From Oscillospiraceae bacterium (GTDB lineage Bacteria > Bacillota > Clostridia > Oscillospirales > Oscillospiraceae), in the NCBI GenBank assembly GCA_902778275.1, contig CACYXE010000001.1, positions 62,001 through 126,000 on the forward strand: a stretch of DNA of 64,000 bases, written 5' to 3'. Positions 15,257 through 24,147 of this stretch are shown one piece after another (the stretch's first letter is position 1; the number at the start of each line of letters is the position of its first letter). A model generated the notes under the pieces. It had not been told where the DNA came from. It saw nothing but the letters and a program-made list of their open reading frames with translations, and searched no databases. Both the position numbers and the translations under genes were made by a program.

Positions 15257-15702
15257 AGGACGACTTTCGGAACATCTACCAAAACGCAAGGCGGACTGCC
15301 GGATTGACCCAGGAGCGCTGGGCCGAAGTGCTGGGCATCACGCCGGAGGCCGTGCGCCAGTATGAGCGCGGTGTGATCACGCCGCAGGACGATATTGTCC
15401 TACGGATGGCCGAAGTGGCCGGGCAGCATATTATCTGCTACTGGCATTTGCTGCACAAGTCCCGCGTAGCCGCGCAGCTGCTGCCGGATCTGCAGGAGAA
15501 AGAACTCCCGGAAGCGGTGCTGTCGCTGCTGGTCCAGATCGAGGCGCTGCAGGACACCGGTCTGCGGGACCTGATCCGGATCGCCGCGGACGGCAAAGTT
15601 GATCCCGCAGAGCGCCCAGCATTTGACCATGCGGTTTCGCAGCTGGCGGATCTGATCCAGGCCGCGCTGCACGTGAAGTTTTCAAAGGAGGCGGACGAAT
15701 GA
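15253..15702 (+). CDS. XRE-family transcription regulator with helical C-terminus
   Basis: This 149-aa protein has an N-terminal HTH_3 (TAGLTQERWAEVLGITPEAV, then RQYERGVITPQDDIVLRMAE) and a helical C-terminal domain that may mediate oligomerisation. It overlaps the preceding gene by 4 bp. It is one of three consecutive DNA-binding proteins in the early region. Confidence 0.8.
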   Translation: MKDDFRNIYQNARRTAGLTQERWAEVLGITPEAVRQYERGVITPQDDIVLRMAEVAGQHIICYWHLLHKSRVAAQLLPDLQEKELPEAVLSLLVQIEALQDTGLRDLIRIAADGKVDPAERPAFDHAVSQLADLIQAALHVKFSKEADE

Positions 15703-15896
15703 GAGAGAAGGCCAGTTTTCGGGACGTGATGGCGGCACTTAATGACATGTTCCCGGATCAGGGGATGCTGGGAAAGAATGAGGTGGCCAGATTCCTGGGT
15801 GTGTCCCGGTCCACCGTGAGCCGCCGCGGCATCCGCTTCAACCCCGCCACCAACCGAGTGACCAAGGCCGACCTGGCCCGCCAGGTGTGCCTGTAA
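15699..15896 (+). CDS. excisionase-like helix-turn-helix protein
   Basis: This 65-aa protein has MLGKNEVARFLGVSRSTVSR, a MerR/excisionase-type winged HTH that binds DNA, and a basic C-terminus. It overlaps the preceding gene by 4 bp. It could be the Xis directionality factor for the integrase, or a small regulator. Confidence 0.7.
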   Translation: MREKASFRDVMAALNDMFPDQGMLGKNEVARFLGVSRSTVSRRGIRFNPATNRVTKADLARQVCL

Positions 15897-15922
15897 AAAT
15901 GAAATAAAAGGAGAACAGAACC

Positions 15923-16200
15923 ATGTATGAAAATCAGTTTTGCGTAGTACGCACGGACCGCGCCGGCGTGTTCTTCGCCAAGGTGGACAAACTGGAGGGC
16001 AGCACCGCGCAGCTGCGCGATGCCCGGCGCCTGTGGCGCTGGTATGGCGCCACCGAGTGCCTGCAGCTGGCCCAGGAGGGCGTGAAGCAGCCCGACGAGT
16101 GCATGTTCACCCTGACGGTCCCCACCCTGACGGTGCTGGGCGTGATCGAGGTCATCCCCTGCACGGAAGCAGCGGCCAAAAGCCTGGCAGGTGTGAAGAC

Positions 16201-16213
<13 letters not shown>
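15923..16213 (+). CDS. phage DUF6948-like protein
   Basis: This 96-aa protein matches a recurrent phage family: YENQFCVVRTDRAGVFFAKV, then ARRLWRWYGATECLQLAQEG, then a Thr/Val-rich C-terminal strand. An AAAGGAG site precedes it. Its 3' end overlaps the next gene by 13 bp, and in phages such genes often precede a Gly-rich repeat protein as here. Function unknown. Confidence 0.7.
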
Positions 16214-16913
<700 letters not shown>

Positions 16914-16917
<4 letters not shown>

Positions 16918-17039
16918 GCAAAAAAAATGCCTGGGCGGCGCTGCATGCCGTCCAGGCCGTGATAACCCTCAAAAGGGCACCACGAGAACAAAACAAGTAT
17001 ATCACGGCCCGCAAGGGCTTGTCAATGGGAGGCTATTAA
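16914..17039 (+). CDS. possible 41-aa phage protein
   Basis: The ORF starts at an ATGA overlap with the preceding stop and ends 1 base before the initiator gene's ATG. The product is basic (MSKKNAWAALHAVQAVITLK...). It contains copy 3 of the ACCACGAGAACAA repeat and the GGGAGG ribosome site of the next gene. It may be a leader peptide or merely chance. Confidence 0.4.
16979..16991 (+). repeat. ACCACGAGAACAA repeat, copy 3
   Basis: An exact copy, about 60 bp upstream of the replication initiator gene. Confidence 0.6.
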
Positions 17040-17040
17040 A

Positions 17041-17769
17041 ATGGATCGCAACCCGGCAAAGCCCTCCTATTGGGCTGTGCTACCAGCGGCTGTGAGATAC
17101 GATCCGCAGCTACCGGCCAATGCCAAACTGCTGTATGCGGAGATTTCCAGTTTGACCGACCAGAAGGGCTACTGCTACGCAAGCAATGCCTATTTCATCC
17201 GGCTTTTTGAGCTGAGCGAGCGAACGATCATCCGATTGCTACGCTCGCTGGAAGCGGCAGGGTATGTCGCTATCGAAGACGACCAGGGCGGGCGCACGGT
17301 CCGGAAGATATACGCCGGCGTCAATCCCGCTGCTGCATACCCTGACAAAAATGTCACCCATACCCTGACAAAAATGTCACCCCCCGGTGACAAAAATGTC
17401 ACCCATACCAAGAAAGATAACAAAAAAGATGACCAACCCCCTAAAGCCCCCAAGGGGGCGGGGGCGGACTATGTGCCGAAGAAGGCTCCGGACTGGAAGC
17501 CCGAGCGCTTCGCTGCGTTTTGGAATTACTACCCGCTGCATAAGAGCAAGCAGGCCGCAATCAGAGCCTGGGATAAGCTCAAACCCTCAGACGAGCTGCT
17601 GGCTGTTATAGGCAAGGCCCTGAGGAGGCAAATAGCGGACAGTTTGATGAACAAGCGCGAGTGGAAAATCTACGCTTCCACCTACCTGAACGGGGCACGA
17701 TGGACGGATGAATCTGATCTTTCGCCGCAGCCTTCTGCTGAGCCCGAGGAGGTGGTCGAATGGATCTGA
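17041..17769 (+). CDS. phage replication initiator (helix-turn-helix, lambda O-like organisation)
   Basis: In this 242-aa protein the N-terminal winged HTH (about residues 10-95: LPANAKLLYAEISSLTDQKG, then ELSERTIIRLLRSLEAAGYV) is the expected origin-binding domain. A polar linker (about 100-150) is encoded over three DNA iterons. The C-terminal helical domain (FWNYYPLHKSKQAAIRAWDK) resembles DnaD/replisome-organiser tails that recruit helicase. The DnaB-like helicase gene overlaps its 3' end by 10 bp. The split into binding domain, iterons and helicase-contact domain parallels lambda O. Confidence 0.8.
   Translation: MDRNPAKPSYWAVLPAAVRYDPQLPANAKLLYAEISSLTDQKGYCYASNAYFIRLFELSERTIIRLLRSLEAAGYVAIEDDQGGRTVRKIYAGVNPAAAYPDKNVTHTLTKMSPPGDKNVTHTKKDNKKDDQPPKAPKGAGADYVPKKAPDWKPERFAAFWNYYPLHKSKQAAIRAWDKLKPSDELLAVIGKALRRQIADSLMNKREWKIYASTYLNGARWTDESDLSPQPSAEPEEVVEWI
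17343..17403 (+). repeat. three iterons, putative phage replication origin
   Basis: TGACAAAAATGTCACC occurs at 17343-17358, 17366-17381 and 17388-17403. Each is itself an inverted repeat TGACA-AAAA-TGTCA. They are spaced 23 and 22 bp, about two helical turns, inside the initiator gene. Confidence 0.75.
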
Positions 17770-19055
17770 CCGCCTGGATGGAAGCGCAGCGGGCTGTGAT
17801 CGGAGCACTCCTGGTTGATCCGGAGCACTGCGCCGGCGAGATTTTCCAGAAGGCCCGACCGGAGCATTTCCCGGATAAAGCCCTGCTGCACGTCTATGAT
17901 GCCGCTCGCGGCCTTTGGATGGAGCGCAGCCCCATCGACGCCGTCACCGTCTTGAACGCTGCTGGACCGGCCTACAGGGACCTGATGGCCGACTGCATGC
18001 GCGGCACGCCGACGGTGGTCAATCTGCCGGCGTATCTGGACATCCTGAAAAGCAGCGCCCGGCTCGCTGCTATGCAGCGAGCGGCCACGCGCATCCTGGA
18101 AGCCAATACCGAGGCGGAGGCTTCCGCCGCCTATGATCAGTTGGGCGAGCAGCTGCGGGCTGCAGCAGACGTGGATGATCTCAGCTGGAGCGAGTGCGTG
18201 GGCCGGTACCTGGACCGCATGGGAGACGCCAGCCCCGCCGACTACCTGCACTGGGGCCTCAAACCCCTTGATCAGGTTCTGCAGGTGCCGCTGGGCAAGT
18301 TCGTAATCATAGGCGCCGACAGTTCCGTGGGCAAGACGGCTCTGGCGCTGCAGCTGGCCTACCACATGGCCGAGCATGGCCGCCGCGTGGGCTTTTTCTC
18401 CCTGGAAACTGACGCCGAAAGCCTGACCGATCGGCTCATGGCCGAAAAGCAGGTGGCGGGGATCGCAATCCCCAGAACAAAGCAAAAGGCGCTGTCCACT
18501 GCAGATTATACCAACGCGGCTGACGTCGGGACCCGCAGCGACAAGGTCCCGCTGCGGATCATCAACCGGGCGGAGACCCTGGAGCAGATCCGCAGCCTCA
18601 CCGTGCAGCATGGCTTCGAGGTCATTTTTGTGGACTACCTGCAGCTGATCAACGCGCCGGGCGATAAGCGCTGGGACATTGTCACAGGGATCTCCATGCA
18701 GCTGCACCGCATGGCGCAGCGCTTGAAAGTGACCGTGGTGGGCCTGAGCCAGATCACGCCGCCGGACAAGGCCGGCAGCAAAACCCTGACCATGGACGAC
18801 CTGCGGGAGAGCCGGCAGTTGAAGCACGACGCCGACGTGATCATGCTTGTTACTCCGGACAATGCCTTCCCGGGCGCCAGAAAGCTGACGATTGCAAAAA
18901 ACAAGGACGGCAAACGGCAGCAGGCCACATACCTGCACTTTGACGCGGAACACATGACCTTCACACCTGCGACGCGCAGCCACCTGAAAGAGGTCACCGG
19001 CCAGGTGATCATGAAGGATCTCCCTGATGGGGAAGGGGGCGAGCTGCCATTTTAG
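17760..19055 (+). CDS. replicative DNA helicase, DnaB-like
   Basis: In this 431-aa protein the N-terminal DnaB domain (about residues 5-110: AQRAVIGALLVDP, FPDKALLHVYDAAR) is followed by a RecA-like helicase core. Walker A is GADSSVGKT (185-193), an unusual SSVGKT form. Then come FFSLETDAESLTDRL (motif H1a), VIFVDYLQLI (Walker B) and LSQI (H3). It unwinds phage DNA after loading by the initiator encoded upstream. Confidence 0.9.
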   Translation: MDLTAWMEAQRAVIGALLVDPEHCAGEIFQKARPEHFPDKALLHVYDAARGLWMERSPIDAVTVLNAAGPAYRDLMADCMRGTPTVVNLPAYLDILKSSARLAAMQRAATRILEANTEAEASAAYDQLGEQLRAAADVDDLSWSECVGRYLDRMGDASPADYLHWGLKPLDQVLQVPLGKFVIIGADSSVGKTALALQLAYHMAEHGRRVGFFSLETDAESLTDRLMAEKQVAGIAIPRTKQKALSTADYTNAADVGTRSDKVPLRIINRAETLEQIRSLTVQHGFEVIFVDYLQLINAPGDKRWDIVTGISMQLHRMAQRLKVTVVGLSQITPPDKAGSKTLTMDDLRESRQLKHDADVIMLVTPDNAFPGARKLTIAKNKDGKRQQATYLHFDAEHMTFTPATRSHLKEVTGQVIMKDLPDGEGGELPF

Positions 19056-19240
19056 GGATCGGCGACAAGATCCGCTTTAAGCCCGCGGGCTTTTTTGAGA
19101 GCACCACGGCTTTTGGCCAGGCGATGCCTGCTCCTGTAGAGGTCACCGGCCAGGTGATCTACATCAACGAAGCGCACAGATATTTCCGCGTAGAATACAC
19201 CCTGTCCGGCTGCATCGGGCATGAGTGCTTTAAATTTTGA
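19049..19240 (+). CDS. small phage protein (63 aa), probable ATT start
   Basis: The product reads LGIGDKIRFKPAGFF, then VTGQVIYINEAHRYFRVEY, ending ECFKF, a pattern common in short phage proteins that look like SH3-type barrels. No ATG, GTG or TTG lies upstream in frame; ATT at 19049 follows GGAAGGGGG and overlaps the helicase stop. A shorter version could start at the ATG at 19121. Function unknown. Confidence 0.55.
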   Translation: MLGIGDKIRFKPAGFFESTTAFGQAMPAPVEVTGQVIYINEAHRYFRVEYTLSGCIGHECFKF

Positions 19241-19257
19241 CACAGAAAGGGGTACCC

Positions 19258-20016
19258 ATGAGAACAACAGCTATTCTTAACCAAAAAGGCGGCGTGGCCA
19301 AAACCACCACGACCGTCAACATGGCGGCGATCCTTGCCGCCGACTACCGGCGCCGCGTCCTGGTGGTGGACGCAGACAGCCAGGCGAACACCACCGAATT
19401 CCTGGGCGGCCAGCTTCTGGGCCGCAGCACCTTCGCGGATATGCTTAGGCGTATGGAAGTCAATGACCCGGTATGCAAGACGGGCCTGCCCGGCGTGCAG
19501 CTGCTCCCGGCTGACGACAGCCTGATGGATCTGGACCTGAGCAAGGTGGAGGGCAAAACCGTGGACGTGGCCTGCCTGCGCAATTACCTGAAGCAGCACA
19601 ACACCGCCTTCGATAATGTCCTGGTGGATTGCCCGCCGGCGTTCAACGCGGCAAGTGCCGCGGCCTTGCTGGCGGCGGATGATGTGATTATCCCCATCAA
19701 AATGGATGCCTTCTCGCTCCGCGGCATGGCCAATCTGATGCGGCAGATCAAAAACATGCAGAAGATCAACCCACGGCTGCGCCTGGCGGGCCTGCTGCCC
19801 ACTATGACATATAAAAGCGCCGCGGTGGATGAGGCCATGGAAGTTCTGAAAGCATCCGGCCTCCCTGTTTTCCCAGCGATCCGCCGCACCCCGAAGGTGG
19901 ACGACATGACATTCGCCGGCACGCCCCTGATCCAGTGCAGCCCCAGGAGCGCTGCCTGCATGGATTATCGCCGCTTTGTGGTCGAATATCTGAAAGGCGG
20001 TGAGCTGCATGGCTAA
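19258..20016 (+). CDS. ParA-family partition ATPase
   Basis: This 252-aa protein has the deviant Walker A KGGVAKTTT (10-18), VDADSQANTTEFL (Walker A'), LVDCPPAFNAAS (Walker B region) and C-terminal IRRTPKVDDMTFAG. The start after AGAAAGGGG is preferred over an upstream ATG. With the ParB gene directly following, it forms a partition cassette, unusual for an integrated siphovirus and suggesting a plasmid-like stage or chromosome-tethered function. Confidence 0.9.
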   Translation: MRTTAILNQKGGVAKTTTTVNMAAILAADYRRRVLVVDADSQANTTEFLGGQLLGRSTFADMLRRMEVNDPVCKTGLPGVQLLPADDSLMDLDLSKVEGKTVDVACLRNYLKQHNTAFDNVLVDCPPAFNAASAAALLAADDVIIPIKMDAFSLRGMANLMRQIKNMQKINPRLRLAGLLPTMTYKSAAVDEAMEVLKASGLPVFPAIRRTPKVDDMTFAGTPLIQCSPRSAACMDYRRFVVEYLKGGELHG

Positions 20017-21460
20017 ATTCGACATTGTGAGCGTTTTGGGCGACGTGTCCGAATTGAACACCGAGACCGAGCAGATTATACGGATCCCGCTGGATCAGAT
20101 CGACCCGGATCCGAACAACTTCTACAGCCTGGAAGGCATAGAGGACCTGGCCGGCAGCATTGAGCTGATCGGCCTTCAGCAGCCTCTCCGCGTCCGGCCG
20201 AACGGGGACCGATGGATCATCGTTTCCGGCCACCGGCGCCGGGCCGCCTGCATGCTGATCCGGGACGGCGGCAGCGATATGTTTGCCAGCGGTGTGCCGT
20301 GCATCCCGGAATACGGCGAAGCCTCTCCGGCTATGCAGGAGCTGCGGCTGATCTACGCCAACGCCATGACCCGCATCCTGAGCCCTGCCGAGCTATCCAA
20401 GCAGGCGGAGCGTGTGACGGAACTGCTGTATGAACTGAAAAATCAGGGCGTGGAGTTCAGCGGCCGTATGCGGGAACATGTGGCGAAGGCCTGCCAGGTG
20501 AGCGAATCGAAACTGGCCAGGCTCCACGCGATCCGCACGAACCTGGATCCCGGCCTGCTGTCTTTCTTTGACGGCGGTGCGCTGACAGAGGATGCGGCTT
20601 ATCATCTGAGCCGCCTGCCTGCAGAAGTCCAGCGCCGGGCCGTGGAGAAGATCGAGAACGACAAGAAATTCCGAGCGCCCACCGGCGCCGTTGTGCAGAA
20701 GGTGATTAAACAGCTTGACGTCTACGACACGAATCGCCCATGCCCGGCGCACGCCGGCGGCCCCCAATGCCATCACTTGCACGAGGTGATGATCAAGGAC
20801 CTGTTCCAGCGATATGAATGGGACGTCTGCTCCTGCTCTTTTTGCTGCATGGATTGCGTCCGAAATGATATTTGCAGTAAGGCCTGCAAAGAGGCCAAAG
20901 ACAAAAACAAACTGAAAAAGGCAGCCGACGCGGAACGTAAAGCAAAGCGGCAGGCCGAGGAAGCAGAGAGGCTCCAGGCTAATGCCAAAAAAATCTGCCG
21001 CCGAGCGGAAGCTCTGCTGCCGCTGATCGACGCGGCGAAACTGAAGGACGGCACGAAACTTTATGACGATTGGCAAGCCGCGTCCGTGGCGGACGTAAGA
21101 GCCTGGGCCAGAGGTGAGATCAACGAAAATGTTTTCCACAACGAAGCAAGCCTGCTTCCGACCTTCACCCGGGACCTGATTGCTATGGCCAAGCGGCTCA
21201 AATGCAGCCCCATGCAGATCCTGGACCCTTCGGCACCGGCAGCGAAAGCGCCTGCCCCTAAGATCGTCTGCGGCTGGTGGCGCGCCGGAATCCCAAGCGA
21301 TGGCCTGTATGCCTGCAAGTTTAAGCTGTTCACTGACACCGAGCAGATCGGCATTTTCCGCCATAAGGACGGCGGCTGGTGGGTCGGCGCCGATGCGGCT
21401 GCTCCAATAAGCCAGAGCTGCAAGATCCTTGCATATTGCCGGCTCCCGGAGGAGGAATGA
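20009..21460 (+). CDS. ParB-like DNA-binding protein with Cys-rich insert
   Basis: In this 483-aa protein the ParB N-terminal nuclease-fold domain (about residues 20-110) includes IRIPLDQIDPDPNNF, ELIGLQQPLRVRP and VSGHRRRAAC. A helix-turn-helix region follows (about 125-210: GRMREHVAKACQVSESKLAR). A cysteine cluster near residues 245-295 (CPAHAGGPQCHH, CSCSFCCMDCVRNDICSKAC) probably binds metal. Then come a Lys/Glu-rich coil (about 295-335) and a C-terminal domain. It overlaps parA by 8 bp. Its target could be the TGTCCGATTCGGACA palindrome. Confidence 0.85.
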   Translation: MAKFDIVSVLGDVSELNTETEQIIRIPLDQIDPDPNNFYSLEGIEDLAGSIELIGLQQPLRVRPNGDRWIIVSGHRRRAACMLIRDGGSDMFASGVPCIPEYGEASPAMQELRLIYANAMTRILSPAELSKQAERVTELLYELKNQGVEFSGRMREHVAKACQVSESKLARLHAIRTNLDPGLLSFFDGGALTEDAAYHLSRLPAEVQRRAVEKIENDKKFRAPTGAVVQKVIKQLDVYDTNRPCPAHAGGPQCHHLHEVMIKDLFQRYEWDVCSCSFCCMDCVRNDICSKACKEAKDKNKLKKAADAERKAKRQAEEAERLQANAKKICRRAEALLPLIDAAKLKDGTKLYDDWQAASVADVRAWARGEINENVFHNEASLLPTFTRDLIAMAKRLKCSPMQILDPSAPAAKAPAPKIVCGWWRAGIPSDGLYACKFKLFTDTEQIGIFRHKDGGWWVGADAAAPISQSCKILAYCRLPEEE

Positions 21461-21463
21461 ATT

Positions 21464-21748
21464 ATGTCATGGATCACAGAAATAAGCGATGCCATTGTCG
21501 ATCGTCGGAGCCCTGACGCAATTCATGATTTGATTCAGGCTGCAATCAGCGACCAAGACACGAAGATCCAGACGCTCATTGATGCCACCAGTCCTGATGA
21601 CTATCCCATGCTGCTGCTGTCTCTGAAAATAACGGTCGCGCAACTGGAATCGGCATTGCCATCTGAGGCATTGCGGCTGGTGTCCGTTTTGCAGCCACTA
21701 TGCCGCGGCTTTTTGATCGTGAAGAATATCGAAAGGAGACCGTCCTGA
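21464..21748 (+). CDS. hypothetical phage protein
   Basis: This 94-aa mainly helical, acidic protein has no recognised motif. A GGAGGA site lies in the 3' end of parB just upstream, and its stop overlaps the next start (ATGA-type overlap). Confidence 0.6.
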   Translation: MSWITEISDAIVDRRSPDAIHDLIQAAISDQDTKIQTLIDATSPDDYPMLLLSLKITVAQLESALPSEALRLVSVLQPLCRGFLIVKNIERRPS

Positions 21749-21993
21749 TGCCTGACTTTCCTGCTGAATATGTCGCCCTGATCGGCGGCTGCGCCGTGAA
21801 GGAAGACGGCGACGCCACTGAATACTGCTTCGGACCTGTCAGCCTGGTGCAGCGCCTGACCCGCTGCAGGGAGTGCATCCGCTGGTTTACACCGGTCGCA
21901 TTCTCTACGACCGGCGTCTGCGCACTGTCCAAACAGGTCTGCCGCGCTGATTTCTTCTGCGGCGATGGAACGCCAAGAGACCGGGAGGGCTGA
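21748..21993 (+). CDS. small cysteine-rich phage protein
   Basis: This 81-aa protein has paired cysteines (CRECIRWF, GVCALSKQVCRADFFCG) that suggest a zinc-binding fold. It overlaps the preceding gene and is followed 3 bp later by another Cys-rich gene. Function unknown. Confidence 0.6.
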   Translation: MPDFPAEYVALIGGCAVKEDGDATEYCFGPVSLVQRLTRCRECIRWFTPVAFSTTGVCALSKQVCRADFFCGDGTPRDREG

Positions 21994-21995
21994 GC

Positions 21996-22178
21996 ATGAA
22001 CCATGACGCCACCCACTGCCTGGACTGTACTCCGGCCTGCCACCATTGCTACCGCGCGGATTTGACGCGGGAACTTGCGGGGCGCCACGATTTGGGCTGG
22101 ATGCCGCAGAGCTGGGCGCACTTTAAAGGATCATCTGCCTGCCCGCGCTGGCCGAAGGGAAAGGGGCCGCAGACATGA
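21996..22178 (+). CDS. small cysteine/histidine-rich phage protein
   Basis: The 60-aa product has HCLDCTPACHHCYRAD near the N-terminus, a probable metal-binding knuckle. It overlaps the next gene by 4 bp. Function unknown. Confidence 0.5.
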   Translation: MNHDATHCLDCTPACHHCYRADLTRELAGRHDLGWMPQSWAHFKGSSACPRWPKGKGPQT

Positions 22179-22354
22179 CCCGATACTGTAAACGCTTCTA
22201 CTGCGACGCCCAGGGCGAGCGGATCTGCTGCGCCTCTTGCCGCGATCGTCGGGACTGCGGCAACCCATGTTTGAACCATCCCAGCCGGTGCAGGCTGGAG
22301 GACGTGGAAAGGAGGAAACAGAACGATGATTCACGTGCGAAAGGTCCTGCCTGA
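22175..22354 (+). CDS. small cysteine-rich phage protein (59 aa)
   Basis: The frame starts in an ATGA overlap and encodes at least eight cysteines (YCKRFYC, RICCASC, DCGNPC), matching short phage zinc-finger-like proteins. It overlaps the next gene by 29 bp. Confidence 0.55.
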   Translation: MTRYCKRFYCDAQGERICCASCRDRRDCGNPCLNHPSRCRLEDVERRKQNDDSRAKGPA

Positions 22355-22640
22355 GTATTTCAACGCCCTGCTGGATGGGACTAAACGCTTTGAGCTCCGC
22401 CGTGAGGACCCTGATGCGCCGCGTTTCGCGGTGGGGGACTACCTGGCACTCAATGAGTACGATCCATGCCGGCATGCTGCTCCGGACGATCTCTACACCG
22501 GGCGCTGCCTGCTGTTTGAAATCAGCTATGTGCTGCGCGATTTCGAAGGCCTTGCCGCCGACTATGTGGTCCTGGGGCTGAGAACTACGCCGCTCAGCTG
22601 GATGGACGGCGGGGAGCTGATCGTCCGCCCCAAGATCTGA
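22326..22640 (+). CDS. DUF3850 / ASCH-like protein
   Basis: This 104-aa protein matches the DUF3850 pattern: N-terminal KVLPEYFNALLDGTKRFELR, FAVGDYLALNEYDP, and C-terminal LAADYVVLGLR. The fold belongs to the ASCH/PUA group and probably binds RNA or a modified nucleotide. AAAGGAGG lies upstream. Confidence 0.82.
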   Translation: MIHVRKVLPEYFNALLDGTKRFELRREDPDAPRFAVGDYLALNEYDPCRHAAPDDLYTGRCLLFEISYVLRDFEGLAADYVVLGLRTTPLSWMDGGELIVRPKI

Positions 22641-22660
22641 CGACCATATACAAATATCCC

Positions 22661-22693
22661 AGAGCCCTCCGAGGCCAAAACAAGGAGGGCTCT
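22661..22693 (+). promoter_or_regulatory. hairpin sequestering a ribosome-binding site
   Basis: AGAGCCCTCC (22661-22670) is fully complementary to GGAGGGCTCT (22684-22693). The 3' arm contains the only ribosome site (GGAGG) of the GTG-start gene at 22699 and no T-tract follows, so translational control is more likely than termination. Confidence 0.65.
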
Positions 22694-22698
22694 GCCCC

Positions 22699-23460
22699 GT
22701 GAAAACTAAAAAAATCATATCGGCCGGACCGCTGGTCCTGGAGGCAATCTACCCGCGCGGCAAAGCCCAAGACACGCCCAAGGCCCGTGCCGCCAAGCGC
22801 AAACTGAGCAGCGAGGCCCAACAGCGCATGAACCAAAAATACAGCTATCAAAAATTGGAGCTGCAGCTGGCTGCCAACTACGTGCCCGGTGATCTGTGGG
22901 TGACTGTCACCTATGACGATGAGCACCTCCCCAAGAGCCGCAGTCAGGCGAATGCCAATTTTAAGTATTTTTTGCGCAAGCTGCGCGGCGCCCGCGGAAA
23001 GAAGGCCCAGCCGGTGGTCCACTGGAACACCGAGCATAAGCATGAGCATGAGGATTATTTTCAGCACCGGCGATGGCACCACCATTTTTTTATCGACGCC
23101 ACCGGCACCGACTATGAGCTGCTGCGCAGCTGCTGGATCTACGGCGGCAACATCGAAATCCGCCGGATCAAGATCGACAAGGACCACAGCTATGAGACCC
23201 TGGCGCGCTACATGTGCAAAGAGTCTCGCGATCGCCCGGGCCTGCGCTGCTGGAGCTACACCCGAAACGCCAAACACCCGGAGGTGGAGACCTTCCCGGT
23301 TCCTGACGATACGCCGCTGCAGCCGCCGAAGGGCGCCACGATTTATGAGGAAGCAGGGGAGCGGACCGAGTTTGGATCCTTCCGCTATGTGAAGTACCTG
23401 GCGCCGAACTGGCGCAAAGGAAAGCGCCGGCCGCCTGTCCGACGGCGCCGCCGTTGCTGA
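22699..23460 (+). CDS. HUH rolling-circle Rep-like protein
   Basis: This 253-aa protein shows the three Rep motifs: WVTVTYDDEHLP (67-78), the metal-binding histidines WHHHFFID (126-133), and the YMCKE tyrosine (Y171 with K174). The C-terminus is very basic. Such proteins nick single-stranded DNA. In a prophage that already has an initiator and DnaB, this may serve a second replication mode, recombination or a satellite-like function. The GTG start lies behind a hairpin-masked ribosome site. Confidence 0.78.
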   Translation: MKTKKIISAGPLVLEAIYPRGKAQDTPKARAAKRKLSSEAQQRMNQKYSYQKLELQLAANYVPGDLWVTVTYDDEHLPKSRSQANANFKYFLRKLRGARGKKAQPVVHWNTEHKHEHEDYFQHRRWHHHFFIDATGTDYELLRSCWIYGGNIEIRRIKIDKDHSYETLARYMCKESRDRPGLRCWSYTRNAKHPEVETFPVPDDTPLQPPKGATIYEEAGERTEFGSFRYVKYLAPNWRKGKRRPPVRRRRRC

Positions 23461-23523
23461 CCTTTTATTTAATTTTTCTGACTTGGGAAAAATATTATTC
23501 TTAGGAACAGGAGGCCGAAAGCA

Positions 23524-23748
23524 TTGCAATCTCAAACAGGATGTGGTAAGATATTACCAGCACGGGGCGGCTTTTGGTGCTGCCCATACTGCGAACCAGG
23601 GCGGCAGCGGAAACTGCTCCGGATCGTGCCCGGCATGAACGCCGTGAACGTGCCGCTTTACTGCAACAAGTGCAACCGGGAGATCCTGGTTGACGTATAC
23701 AGAGGCCAGTGCTTTGAAAGCCCGAGCCCGGACACCTGCAAAGGTTGA
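23524..23748 (+). CDS. cysteine-rich KTR-type zinc-ribbon protein
   Basis: This 74-aa protein has CCPYC, then LLRIVPGMNAVNVPLYCNKC, then EILVDV, which fits the Cys_rich_KTR family of mobile elements. The TTG start lies downstream of GGAGG. A terminator overlaps its 3' end. Confidence 0.7.
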   Translation: MQSQTGCGKILPARGGFWCCPYCEPGRQRKLLRIVPGMNAVNVPLYCNKCNREILVDVYRGQCFESPSPDTCKG

Positions 23749-23767
23749 TCTGGGCCCGGGCTTTTTT
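23720..23767 (+). terminator. terminator closing the early region
   Basis: GCCCGAGCCC and GGGCCCGGGC form a 10-bp stem with one mismatch, followed by six T residues. Confidence 0.72.
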
Positions 23768-23778
23768 GTTTTGATGCC

Positions 23779-24063
23779 ATGGCTTTTGATTACAAATCCC
23801 CGCGCTGGCTGCGCCTGCGGGCCTCTGTCCTGCGGCAGGCCGGCTACCGGTGCCAATACTTCAAGCGCTACGGACGCCGCGTGGAAGCGGTCCACGTGCA
23901 CCACATCTGGCCGGCGGAGGACTATCCGCAGTATGCCTGGTGCAGGTGGAACCTGATCGCGCTGAGCCAGGCCGCGCATAACATGATGCACGACCGCAGC
24001 ACCGGCAAACTGACTGCCGAGGGCGAAGCGCTCCGGAGAAAAACGAGACCCCCCGCCCTCTGA
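23779..24063 (+). CDS. HNH endonuclease
   Basis: This 94-aa protein has the HNH core VHVHHIWPAEDYPQYAWCRW (catalytic HH), NLIALSQAAHN (the N), and the final H in MMHDR. The usual CxxC zinc pair is largely lost. HNH genes next to terminases assist cos-type DNA cleavage, so cohesive-end packaging is likely. Confidence 0.85.
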   Translation: MAFDYKSPRWLRLRASVLRQAGYRCQYFKRYGRRVEAVHVHHIWPAEDYPQYAWCRWNLIALSQAAHNMMHDRSTGKLTAEGEALRRKTRPPAL

Positions 24064-24113
24064 CTTTCGATTTTTCTTCCCGCGACGGACCGGGGGCGGC
24101 CTACCCGCCCACA

Positions 24114-24147
24114 CGCAGAAAAATTTTCGGAATGGAATTTTTCTGCG
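24114..24147 (+). other. 12-bp perfect hairpin ahead of the methyltransferase gene
   Basis: CGCAGAAAAATT and AATTTTTCTGCG enclose a 10-nt loop; no T-tract follows. It lies between the HNH and methyltransferase genes and could be a cos or packaging signal, or a regulatory hairpin. Confidence 0.5.
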
